This document shows positions 24,558 through 31,428 of a DNA stretch of 54,589 bases, one piece after another. Under the pieces are notes generated by a model that worked only from the letters and a program-made list of their open reading frames with translations, was not told where the DNA came from and ran no database searches. The stretch lies in assembly GCA_905182125.1 (NCBI GenBank), contig CAJJAV010000002.1, forward strand, positions 1 to 54,589. The letters run 5' to 3'. The first letter of the stretch is position 1. Each line of letters starts with the position of its first letter. The translations under genes were made by a program, and so were the position numbers. The DNA is from an uncultured Candidatus Poseidoniales archaeon (lineage in GTDB: Archaea > Thermoplasmatota > Poseidoniia > Poseidoniales > Poseidoniaceae).

Positions 24558-24663
24558 GTTCCTTGGCTTGTGTTGGCTCACAACGATTCAACCTCTCGCA
24601 AAGATCAGGTGTGAGTTTCAAAACGGCTCAAACCTTATCGTTTAGCGATGAGTAAGCGTTGAT

Positions 24664-25065
24664 ATGGTCGAAATTAAATGCCCTCATTGTGATGAAGCCA
24701 TTGAATTAGATGACGGTGATTTGGGATTGTTTGAATGCCCATTGTGCCAAGAGGATTTCGAATGGAACCCTCAAATGACCCTTGCCCATGAAGAATTATT
24801 CAGGCCGTTGGATTTTTGGATTGGTTCACTGGTCCCCTTCCTATCTACCTGCATGGGCCTGTTTCTTTCACTTGTTCTTTTAGAAGGCTGGGATATTCTC
24901 TTCGGGGGGATGATTTCCATTGGGCTTTGGCCAACCGTAGCCATTGGAATCGGTATTTATGGAGTTATGACAATGCGTAGATTGTTGTGGTTAGGTGCAG
25001 CAGCATCGCTTGCAATTTCAGGGACCATCTTCTTGATCTTCTTGATGTTCATGTTCATATCGTGA
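24664..25065 (+). CDS. Small zinc-ribbon membrane protein
   Basis: 133 residues. An N-terminal zinc ribbon, CPHCDEAIELDDGDLGLFEC followed by PLC (CxxC ... CxxC), is joined to about three membrane helices (FWIGSLVPFLSTCMGLFLSL, IGLWPTVAIGIGIYGVM, LAISGTIFLIFLMFMFI). No family recognised beyond this layout. There is no ribosome site; CTTATC-type sequence about 28 bases upstream may serve a leaderless mRNA. It converges with the next gene. Confidence 0.75.
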   Translation: MVEIKCPHCDEAIELDDGDLGLFECPLCQEDFEWNPQMTLAHEELFRPLDFWIGSLVPFLSTCMGLFLSLVLLEGWDILFGGMISIGLWPTVAIGIGIYGVMTMRRLLWLGAAASLAISGTIFLIFLMFMFIS

Positions 25066-25082
25066 CGGAGATGTCGTCCTGC

Positions 25083-25538
25083 TTAGAATGAAGCGCCTGA
25101 TAACAAGAGTACCAAAGAGAACATTCCTGCCATTGTCACGGTTCCGACAACTACGATGTTGACAATGGTCCAGGTCTTTCCGGTCTGATAGGTGTCGTTG
25201 TGTTCGAGCATTTTTAGGTAAAAAATGATTTCAAAAACCAGTGCGGTGTTAAAGAACAAACAACACATTAATTCTCCTCCAGCCATAATTTTCCCATCCC
25301 CGTCAAGAACTTCAAAATAAAATGCGACAAAATAGATCAGGAAACCAGTTAGAAAGAGGCCAGTGCTCGCAACACGACTCATATGCTTGAATTTCGGCAC
25401 AGCGAGCGGGACAACATGTTGCTCCGTTTGAACGGGCCGGACAATTGTACCTGCTTGTGATTGATGTTGAAGAGCCACAGGATCGGGTGACTGTTCGACT
25501 TGGCCCCAAAATTGTCGCTCTTGAGGATCAGGCTGCAT
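25083..25538 (-). CDS. Small membrane protein
   Basis: 151 residues from the ATG at 25538 (MQPDPQERQFWGQ); a longer frame to 25610 exists. A polar, glutamine-rich N-terminus of about 55 residues is followed by three membrane helices (ASTGLFLTGFLIYFVAFYF, CCLFFNTALVFEIIFYL, VVVGTVTMAGMFSLVLLLSG). No family recognised. It lies downstream of hpnD in the same direction after 123 bases. Confidence 0.65.
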   Translation of the reverse strand: MQPDPQERQFWGQVEQSPDPVALQHQSQAGTIVRPVQTEQHVVPLAVPKFKHMSRVASTGLFLTGFLIYFVAFYFEVLDGDGKIMAGGELMCCLFFNTALVFEIIFYLKMLEHNDTYQTGKTWTIVNIVVVGTVTMAGMFSLVLLLSGASF

Positions 25539-25661
25539 ATGCCTCTTAGGCGCAGTAGTGTCATAGCATGTTCGCTTCTTCAATCTCCGATACAAACCAC
25601 AAGCGTTCACACCTCAGTTTAGCGAGTGTGCACCGATGGGGTGCGAAGAAACGTGTTCCAT

Positions 25662-26969
25662 TCAAACCGCGGGGAGCAGTCCAATTCGTGCAAGACCGCC
25701 CCAGAGCGGGTCAAGGAAGGCTGGAAGCAGGCGGTGGCGCATGTAAACAGCAGCAGCAAGGCTGATCTTCTGCACTTTGTTGAGTTTGACACGCTGGGTG
25801 AACACGTCACCCTGTTGCTTCTCGATCTGTGCCAAGATTTTGTCGTAGAACGCAATCATAGCGGCGGGTGAATAACGGGTTCGGCGAGGAAGCAGTGGCA
25901 ACAATTGTCGGGCTTCTGCCAAGTAGGTGCGTGCTCGTCGAGCATAGTCTCTGCAGTAGGGCTCCCATTGCTTGTTCAACACAACTTGTCCACCAAGTTC
26001 ATCCTCATTGATGCCATTGGCTTCCAATTCTCCAAGCGGGAGGTACACTCTGTCCCGTTGAATGTCTTCCCCAACATCCCGGAGAACGTTGGTGAGTTGC
26101 ATGAAAATGCCCCATGATTCAGCGAACTTCTTGGCACGAGGGTCTTCATATCCGTAAATTTCGATGCACATCAAACCGACCACAGAGGCGACACGGTAGC
26201 AATAGATGTACAGTTCATCGAAACTTCGGTAACGGTTGTTGTAGAGGTCATCTTCCATGCCAGAGATCAAGTCGTCAAACACTTCCCTGCCAATGGAATA
26301 CCTGTCCACTGTTTCTTTGAGCGCAAGGAACACAGGATCGGTTGAATAGACTTCAGAATAACAGGTTGAGAGTTTCTTACGGAAGAAGAACAACTGTGTG
26401 ATTTTGTTGAGGTAGGCTTCTTCATCCAAAATGCTTCCTTGATCTTGCAGGCTTTCGAGTTGTTCTCGGTAAGCAACTGCTTCAGGGTCCATTTCGCCCA
26501 TGCTTCCAGGGAATCGGTCAGCCCAATCACCGTCTGCGATGTCATCGGCTCTTCGGCAGAAAGCATAGACTGCGCACATGGCGTTGCGTTGTTCATCTGG
26601 GAGGTACTTGAACGAGTGATAGAAGTTACCAGCTTCCCGCATTGTGAGTTCCTCACAGTATCGGAATGCTAATTTCATAAGTTCTTGAGGTGGGCGATCA
26701 GACCAGATTGGAGCATCAAGGTGTTCGAAGGGATCGACGAGTTCGTTTTTCTCACCGACGATACCAATGAACGTGGCTCCTTCTCGGAGTGCTTCCATTG
26801 CCGTAACGCTCACAGCCTTGACAGCATCTCTTGCCAGCATGACACCGGCTCGAACGTGGTCGAGAGCGGTCATTGACTGCTTTTCTTCGCCTTCCGTTCG
26901 AGTTGTGGCGTTCCCTTTCAAAGGGAACAACAAATCGAGTGGTTTCCGGCGTTCAAGCATGTTGACCAC
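25662..26969 (-). CDS. hpnD: Squalene/phytoene synthase family, HpnD-like, with long extension
   Basis: Up to 435 residues from a GTG at 26969; ATGs at 26960 and 26873 are alternatives and no good ribosome site settles the choice. The prenyl-transferase core has both Asp-rich motifs, YAFCRRADDIADG and LRDVGEDIQRDRVYLP. In the HpnCDE route HpnD makes presqualene diphosphate from two farnesyl diphosphates. HpnD is usually about 280 residues; here the core is preceded by about 100-130 extra residues, including an amphipathic region and DAPIWSDRPPQEL, and ends in a basic, hydrophobic tail. It is the last gene of the hpnE-hpnC-hpnD cassette. Confidence 0.85.
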   Translation of the reverse strand: MVNMLERRKPLDLLFPLKGNATTRTEGEEKQSMTALDHVRAGVMLARDAVKAVSVTAMEALREGATFIGIVGEKNELVDPFEHLDAPIWSDRPPQELMKLAFRYCEELTMREAGNFYHSFKYLPDEQRNAMCAVYAFCRRADDIADGDWADRFPGSMGEMDPEAVAYREQLESLQDQGSILDEEAYLNKITQLFFFRKKLSTCYSEVYSTDPVFLALKETVDRYSIGREVFDDLISGMEDDLYNNRYRSFDELYIYCYRVASVVGLMCIEIYGYEDPRAKKFAESWGIFMQLTNVLRDVGEDIQRDRVYLPLGELEANGINEDELGGQVVLNKQWEPYCRDYARRARTYLAEARQLLPLLPRRTRYSPAAMIAFYDKILAQIEKQQGDVFTQRVKLNKVQKISLAAAVYMRHRLLPAFLDPLWGGLARIGLLPAV

Positions 26970-27114
26970 TTGTTGCTCATGGGTTCCCCTTTTTGAGGCC
27001 TGCGGAAGTTTGTACCAAGTCCTCCGGTCCGGGTTGTGGATCTTGGACGTGCTTTGATTGTCTAGAATTCCATTTAGATTGAAATGTAACTACTCACTCA
27101 CTTGTATGGCTACA

Positions 27115-28071
27115 TCACTTTTTGGCTTTCTCAGCCTTCTTCCAAGCACGTCGGGCGCCAAGGAATAATCGCAGTTGTTTGAATTTACTGACCGTCGGTC
27201 GCTTCTTCCATGTGTTGTACTTGAGTTTTCGAATTGATTGCAAGATTGCTTCTCCGCCAAGTGTGAACATACGCAGGTCCACTGCCAAGTGCGGATCGAC
27301 TTTGTCCCAGAGGTCTTTGCCTTGATCAAACCAAGATTGGGCTCGGTCGACTTCGTGTTTCATCATTGCAATCCAACGCTCATCATAGACACGGTTGTTG
27401 TAATCCTCTTGGGTGTACCCGTACAGAGCCATCGTTTCAGTTGGGAAGTAAGAGCGGTTTTGTTCAAGGTCACGAGCGACATCCTGCCAATGGTTTGCCA
27501 GTTGAAGTGCTGTGCATGTGAAATTACTGATTTCTCTCAGTTTTTCATCATCATGGCCATAGACATACAAGAAAAGATGCCCAACTGGATCGGCAGAATG
27601 AACGCAATAATCTCGAAGTTCGTCCCATGATTCATACTGGGTTTTGTTTTGATCGAGCTTGAACGCAGTGATCAAGTCGACATAGGGCTTGAGTGGTATT
27701 TTGCAGGCTCGGGAAGTCGCTGCGACAGCGTTGAGGATTGGGTGTTGTGCGGTTCCGGACCAATGCCCCTCTGCAACCGATTCAAGGTCGTTTTGCCAAG
27801 CATTCAGCAAGGTAAGACGACCCTCGGTATCAAACGGTGCATCATCGCCGAGGTCATCACCATACCTGCAGAAGGCATAGATGTTCTCGATGTGTTGGCG
27901 CACCTCGGCTGGAGTGAAGTAATTGGCAATCAGGAAGTTCTCATAATGAGAACCGGCAATGAGTGTGCAGTAGGCTTGCGCCTCCTCGAGTGATGGGTGT
28001 GTCCCCCATCCAGCAAGGTGAACATCCTCACCTTCGATTCGGTGGGTGCCCCAATCAAATTTCTCACCCAT
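27115..28071 (-). CDS. hpnC: Squalene synthase-like HpnC
   Basis: 318 residues, GAGGGG before the ATG. It has the Asp motifs AFCRYGDDLGDD and NHWQDVARDLEQNRSYFP. HpnC converts presqualene diphosphate to hydroxysqualene in bacteria; the order with hpnE (upstream) and hpnD (downstream) supports this rather than phytoene synthesis. The HYENF and YFTP context near the N-terminus is HpnC-like. A 145-base gap to hpnD could hold a second promoter. Confidence 0.88.
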   Translation of the reverse strand: MGEKFDWGTHRIEGEDVHLAGWGTHPSLEEAQAYCTLIAGSHYENFLIANYFTPAEVRQHIENIYAFCRYGDDLGDDAPFDTEGRLTLLNAWQNDLESVAEGHWSGTAQHPILNAVAATSRACKIPLKPYVDLITAFKLDQNKTQYESWDELRDYCVHSADPVGHLFLYVYGHDDEKLREISNFTCTALQLANHWQDVARDLEQNRSYFPTETMALYGYTQEDYNNRVYDERWIAMMKHEVDRAQSWFDQGKDLWDKVDPHLAVDLRMFTLGGEAILQSIRKLKYNTWKKRPTVSKFKQLRLFLGARRAWKKAEKAKK

Positions 28072-28118
28072 GAAATCCCCTCAGTCTCTCCTACTGGTGT
28101 TTCTTTTTCAATCCACGC

Positions 28119-29561
28119 TTATTCCCAAACTCGCCAACCAGGTTCTCTTCGGGCTGGACGAGATGGCCATTCAGGCCAAGCGTCGTCGGTTGAATATGTA
28201 CGCTTGAGGATGTGAGCTGCTGCCTGCAGTCCTGAACGTGTGGCTCCTTCCATGGTTGAAGGCCAATCGGTTTTTGTCCAGCAGCCTCCAAGGGCGATCC
28301 GCTCACTGATGGCATCAGCAGGGGGGCGACCTTCTGCACTTCCCGGCGTTGGGGCGAAGGTTGCTTTCGGAGTTTTGATGATCAGGTGTTCAAACCTCTT
28401 TACGTTGGTTTGCTCCGGCCATAGTGCGTCGAGCACCCGGTCAAGTTCAGCAAGAATTTCATCATCCTCCATGCCCATGAATGGAACAGCACTGCTGACT
28501 GGAATGGAGAGCCACTGCACACCTTCCTCAACAGGTTGATCCAACTCAGCATTGCGGTTGAAAATGATTTGAATCAAAGGCTCGTCAATCATCACGGCGA
28601 AGGTGAAATCTTCTGGCACCCTATTTCCTCTATAGAATGAGTGTATGCCGATAAGTGGTCGGTAATCCATCGAATTGATATTGCGCTCGATTAAAGCGGA
28701 TTTCTCTTCTAGGTTTGATGCTTTTAGCAGGCGTGCTGTGATATGATGAGGGGTGGTGAAGATGACGTCGGTACACGCAATGCTTTCCTTCGCCAGCCTC
28801 ACGCTGGTTGGGGCGCCGTTTTCGTGTTCGATGCCCTTTGCGGATGTGTTCAATCGAACTTGAACTCCAGCTTGGTCAAGAGCCTCGAGGTATGCTGGAT
28901 GAAAGGATTCGGAAAGGTGAGATGTGAAGGCACCGACATCAAAGGCGTCAGCGTCTCCGAACAAACCCTTGTTGAACAACATGCAGGCTTGGGCGGCACT
29001 TGCTTCATCCAAATCGATGTTCAAGGCGGCAAGGACAAAAAAGGACCAAAACCGATTGATGGCTTGATCGGTTTGTCCTTGTTCGGTCAGCCATGTTCTG
29101 AATGGCATTCCGTCAAGCGCCCATATGTCAGCATGCTTCATGTTGGCGAGGCGTTTTACTGCCTTGCGCATTGCGAGTTTGTCCTTGAACGAAAGGAACG
29201 GAAAGGACAACATGCTTCCAATCAGATGGTTTGGTGGTGACAATCGTCCTGAGGCGAGGTTAGCAAACTCTCCCGTGGCGGGAGATGCAAATGGAAGAAC
29301 GGTTCTGGCCTGAAGTTTGATGGCGTCTTGGCCCTTTGTTCGGCCAACAAGTTGCATGAATCGGTCATAGACTCGGAAACAAGCATGTTGGCAGTTGTCC
29401 AATTCCCAACCAGTGCGTGGGTGAGTGACGCTGGACACTCTCCCTCCAAGCACTTTTCGAGCCTCGAGGAGGGTCACATTGCGCCCTGCATCGGCGCAAG
29501 CCAACGCAGCAGTAACCCCAGCGATACCGCCGCCAATTACGACCACGTGTTCATCGCCCAT
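28119..29561 (-). CDS. hpnE: FAD-dependent hydroxysqualene oxidoreductase-like HpnE
   Basis: 480 residues. It starts with a dinucleotide-binding fold VVVIGGGIAGVTAALACADA and LLEARKVLGGRVSS; the C-terminal flavin block is GGCWTKTDWPSTMEGATRSG. It belongs to the amine oxidase/phytoene desaturase superfamily. Next to hpnC and hpnD the likely role is reduction of hydroxysqualene to squalene. A carotenoid desaturase role cannot be excluded from sequence alone. It is the first gene of the operon, divergent from the repeat-protein gene. Confidence 0.87.
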   Translation of the reverse strand: MGDEHVVVIGGGIAGVTAALACADAGRNVTLLEARKVLGGRVSSVTHPRTGWELDNCQHACFRVYDRFMQLVGRTKGQDAIKLQARTVLPFASPATGEFANLASGRLSPPNHLIGSMLSFPFLSFKDKLAMRKAVKRLANMKHADIWALDGMPFRTWLTEQGQTDQAINRFWSFFVLAALNIDLDEASAAQACMLFNKGLFGDADAFDVGAFTSHLSESFHPAYLEALDQAGVQVRLNTSAKGIEHENGAPTSVRLAKESIACTDVIFTTPHHITARLLKASNLEEKSALIERNINSMDYRPLIGIHSFYRGNRVPEDFTFAVMIDEPLIQIIFNRNAELDQPVEEGVQWLSIPVSSAVPFMGMEDDEILAELDRVLDALWPEQTNVKRFEHLIIKTPKATFAPTPGSAEGRPPADAISERIALGGCWTKTDWPSTMEGATRSGLQAAAHILKRTYSTDDAWPEWPSRPARREPGWRVWE

Positions 29562-29645
29562 GCTCTGGCGACGTGCCTCCGTGAGATGAAGATTGGGATT
29601 GAATGAACGCCCACCTGCTTGGTTATTCGGGGGGGGCGGTGCGGC

Positions 29646-29653
29646 TATATTTT
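29646..29653 (+). promoter_or_regulatory. TATA box upstream of the zinc-ribbon repeat protein
   Basis: TATATTTT is the clearest TATA-like element in the 169-base divergent region. It lies 85 bases before the ATG, after a G-rich run, and would give a leader of about 60 bases that ends in GGAGG 8 bases before the start. Confidence 0.45.
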
Positions 29654-29730
29654 GGTGGTAAAAATGGGAGAATCAACGCAACCCTTTAGGGAGGGTCGCT
29701 TAAGCCTTCCAACTGACGGAGGTTGATGTT

Positions 29731-31407
29731 ATGGATTGTGGCTCGTGCGCAGAACTCATTCCCGACGACAGTATTTTTTGTCCAGAGTGCGGTGCAAGGC
29801 AGGAAATCTCACGTGCTGGCAGTTTCGCCAACACAGGCTCTGTTGGACTCGGCGGCCAAGAAGTGACCGGTGGTCGAAGCTTCGGCGTCGTCTCTGGCGA
29901 GGCAGTTCGTCAACAACGGGAAATGGGCCAAGGACAAGCAGGTGGACTTCCTCCTGAAGTGCTTCAACAGATCGCCATGGGCGTTCAGCAACAACAAAAC
30001 CTTCCTCAAGGTCAATATCCTCCTCAACAAGGCATGCCGCCCAACCAAATGGGCCAGTATCCTCCTCAACAAGGCATGCCGCCCAACCAAATGGGCCAGT
30101 ATCCACCTCAACAGGGGATGCCTCCGGACCAAATGGGCCAATACCCACCTCAGCAGGGGATGCCCCCGGACCAAATGGGCCAATACCCACCTCAGGGCCA
30201 ACCACCTGTGACCAACGTCGGTGGATCCCAATCGGATTTACCTCAACAATCCCGTGGGCCTTCATTGTCGAGTGGCGCTCTGCCTCAGAAAAACCCTGCC
30301 AACGTGACCCCCTTCGCCCCTGGCGGTACACTGGTCGGAAGCAATCCATCTTCTTCCCCAACCGATGCTATGGTGAACCGTCTTGCCGATGCTGAGCGAG
30401 CCATGAAGGATGAGCGACGCAGTCAATGGCTCAACATCAATCAAACACCAGCCAGCAATGTTCTTGCTTCTCTTGGTGCAGAACTCCCCTCACACTTACG
30501 TGTTGAAGAAGGCAACCCCGCCAAAGAAATCATGGCTGGAGCTCTTGGACAAACGACCTCCAACGCACCTGATGAAGCCCTTCTACGACGCATGTGTGAA
30601 GTTGCTGTTCGGCGCGTTGCTCGTAAGCGAGGTGTTGCTGTTGAAACGCCGCAAGCCAAGACCGAAGACGGGGAACTAAGAGTCAACATCACCTACGTGG
30701 ACGATGGGCGTGTCCTTGACACACCCGAAGATCTCAAGCAAGCCTTTGAACATGCGATTCAAACAGAACTTGCTCTCAAAGGCATGGATCTTCTGCCCGT
30801 TTTGACCCTGTTCCGTTCCAAAGACGGCGAAGTGCAAAATTTGGATAAAGGTTCAAAAGACGCTGAAGCTGAAGATGATGAAGAAATGTTTGCATGTGAA
30901 ATTTGCGACGGTCTGGTCAAGGAAAGCGACAATGAATGCCCTCACTGCGGTGCCATGTTTGAAGATGAAGAAGAGGTAGTCGAAAAAGCACCTCAACGTT
31001 CAGGCCCTCCCGGCCGTTCATCAGGACCCCCTGGTCCAAAGAAGAGCGGCGGTCCTCCCGGTCCAAAGAAGAGCGGCGGTCCTCCCGGTCCAAAGAAGAG
31101 CGGCGGTCCTCCCGGCCCAAAGAAGAGCGGCGGTCCTCCCGGTCCAAAGAAGAGCGGCGGTCCTCCTGGTCCAAGCAAGTCTGGCGGTCCACCAAAGAAG
31201 AGCGGCGGTCCTCCCGGTCCAAGCAAGTCTGGCAGTCCTCCAAAGAAGAGCGGCGGTCCTCCTGGTCCAAGCAAGTCTGGCGGTCCACCAAAGAAGAGCG
31301 GCGGTCCTCCTGGTCCAAGCAAGTCTGGAGGTCCTCCTAAGCGTTCGAACCCACCAAAGGGCGGTCCCGGTGGCGGCCCTCCTGGACCAAAACGCAGCCC
31401 TCGTTGA
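29731..31407 (+). CDS. Zinc-ribbon protein with proline-rich and collagen-like repeats
   Basis: 558 residues. An N-terminal zinc ribbon (CGSC ... CPEC), a Q/P-rich stretch with four 14-residue repeats (QYPPQQGMPPNQMG and D variants, about 95-150), a folded region of about 150 residues (PAKEIMAGAL ... VRRVARKRG ... VNITYVDDGRVLDTPEDLKQ), a second zinc ribbon (CEIC ... CPHC, about 390-407), then about 130 residues of GPPGPKKSG-type repeats that are strongly basic and disordered. No signal peptide or membrane segment, so cytosolic. GGAGG before the ATG. It precedes an SF2 helicase by 21 bases. A nucleic-acid or protein scaffold is possible; function unknown. Confidence 0.85.
   Translation: MDCGSCAELIPDDSIFCPECGARQEISRAGSFANTGSVGLGGQEVTGGRSFGVVSGEAVRQQREMGQGQAGGLPPEVLQQIAMGVQQQQNLPQGQYPPQQGMPPNQMGQYPPQQGMPPNQMGQYPPQQGMPPDQMGQYPPQQGMPPDQMGQYPPQGQPPVTNVGGSQSDLPQQSRGPSLSSGALPQKNPANVTPFAPGGTLVGSNPSSSPTDAMVNRLADAERAMKDERRSQWLNINQTPASNVLASLGAELPSHLRVEEGNPAKEIMAGALGQTTSNAPDEALLRRMCEVAVRRVARKRGVAVETPQAKTEDGELRVNITYVDDGRVLDTPEDLKQAFEHAIQTELALKGMDLLPVLTLFRSKDGEVQNLDKGSKDAEAEDDEEMFACEICDGLVKESDNECPHCGAMFEDEEEVVEKAPQRSGPPGRSSGPPGPKKSGGPPGPKKSGGPPGPKKSGGPPGPKKSGGPPGPKKSGGPPGPSKSGGPPKKSGGPPGPSKSGSPPKKSGGPPGPSKSGGPPKKSGGPPGPSKSGGPPKRSNPPKGGPGGGPPGPKRSPR
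30013..30180 (+). repeat. Four tandem 42-base repeats inside the coding region
   Basis: Units at 30013-30054, 30055-30096, 30097-30138 and 30139-30180, plus a partial fifth, each encode 14 residues. The first two are nearly identical at base level and units 3-4 are more alike than 1-3, so the array has grown by duplication in phase with the codons. Confidence 0.93.
31027..31341 (+). repeat. Tandem 27-base and 21-base repeats inside the coding region
   Basis: Five consecutive 27-base units (31027-31161) encode PPGPKKSGG, followed by alternating 27-base (PPGPSKSGG) and 21-base (PPKKSGG) units to about 31341. Near identity at base level points to recent expansion, so copy number may vary among strains and assembly could be off. 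Confidence 0.93.
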
Positions 31408-31428
31408 TTTGGGCAGGGGTGATCACGA

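Noticed and set aside
26922-26981. Short ORF with AAGGGG ribosome site just ahead of hpnD, out of frame with it
   Set aside because: Only about 20 codons, not protein-like; may still affect hpnD start choice but cannot be called a gene.
30013-30180. Regular direct repeats that might be a CRISPR array
   Set aside because: Repeats are contiguous with no spacers, in codon phase and inside an intact reading frame.
30917-31322. Overlapping minus-strand ORFs with repeated LDREDRRSS or GPGGPPLFF units
   Set aside because: They are antisense readings of the collagen-like repeats.
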